Positions 6,147-6,252 of a stretch of DNA of 6,252 nucleotides are shown piece by piece. The position numbers were made by a program, and so were the translations under genes. Each line of letters begins with the position of its first letter. Position 1 is the first letter of the stretch. The stretch is from Thiomicrorhabdus sp. GTDB lineage: Bacteria > Pseudomonadota > Gammaproteobacteria > Thiomicrospirales > Thiomicrospiraceae. The stretch is from NCBI GenBank assembly GCA_015488565.1, contig WFNQ01000055.1, forward strand, positions 1 to 6,252, written 5' to 3'. Under the pieces are notes generated by a model that did no database searches, had not been told where the DNA came from, and saw nothing but the letters and a program-made list of their open reading frames with translations.

Positions 6147-6252
6147 ATGCGTTTATTACATACCATGCTACGAGTTGGAAATTTAGAAAAATCAATTCAC
6201 TTTTATACCAAAGTTCTGGGCATGACGCTACTTCGTCAAAAAGAGTACCCAA
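6147..6252 (+). CDS. gloA: Glyoxalase I (lactoylglutathione lyase), N-terminal fragment cut by the window edge
   Basis: The first 35 codons are visible. MRLLHTMLRVGNLEKSIHFY and the following VLGMTLLRQKEYP are near-identical to proteobacterial GloA. This metal-dependent cytoplasmic enzyme isomerises the methylglyoxal-glutathione hemithioacetal to S-lactoylglutathione. H5 is the first metal ligand in the E. coli enzyme and is present. The remaining ligands lie beyond the window. The ATG is fixed by AAGGAG six bases upstream. It is 45 bp downstream of the permease on the same strand, so aroC, permease and gloA may form one transcription unit, although nothing links the three functionally. Confidence 0.93.
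   Translation, partial: MRLLHTMLRVGNLEKSIHFYTKVLGMTLLRQKEYP

Overview
This 6.25 kb bacterial window has moderate to low GC. Everything from about 1.3 kb onward looks like ordinary gammaproteobacterial chromosome: chorismate synthase, an HcaT-like MFS permease and the start of glyoxalase I in one direction, and a FadM/YbgC-type thioesterase, a haem-type diguanylate cyclase and a PEP-CTERM surface protein in the other. A marine or sulfur-oxidising gammaproteobacterium (Thiomicrospira-like) would fit, but that is a general impression of the proteins and not demonstrated.

The left end (1-1280) differs. It holds two compact, unrelated plus-strand genes, a hotdog-fold thioesterase-like protein and a SAM-dependent methyltransferase. 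Each is boxed by short sequences with the layout of integron gene cassettes. GTTATGT (17-23) and GTTATAC (515-521) act as R' core sites just before each gene. Their complements ACATAA (460-465) and GTATAAC (1212-1218) lie at the stop codon of the same gene. A last core site, GTTGGGC (1274-1280), closes the second unit. The leaders of the two units match in layout: core site, AAGGA, six bases, start codon. I read this as the integrase-distal end of a chromosomal integron cassette array that continues off the left edge. A rho-independent terminator (1277-1310) overlaps the last core site and stops transcription from the array.

Next come two tandem minus-strand genes: an inner-membrane diguanylate cyclase with a periplasmic Tll0287-like domain carrying CxxCH, and downstream of it a secreted PEP-CTERM protein. 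Upstream of the cyclase lies a minus-strand acyl-CoA thioesterase, which is divergent from aroC across a 77 bp spacer. aroC is followed after 13 bp by the permease, which has only a TTG start and no visible ribosome binding site, so translation may be coupled to aroC. The gloA start, with a strong ribosome binding site, is cut by the right edge. There are no tRNA, rRNA, CRISPR or insertion-sequence features, and no gene-free stretch exceeds 300 bases.
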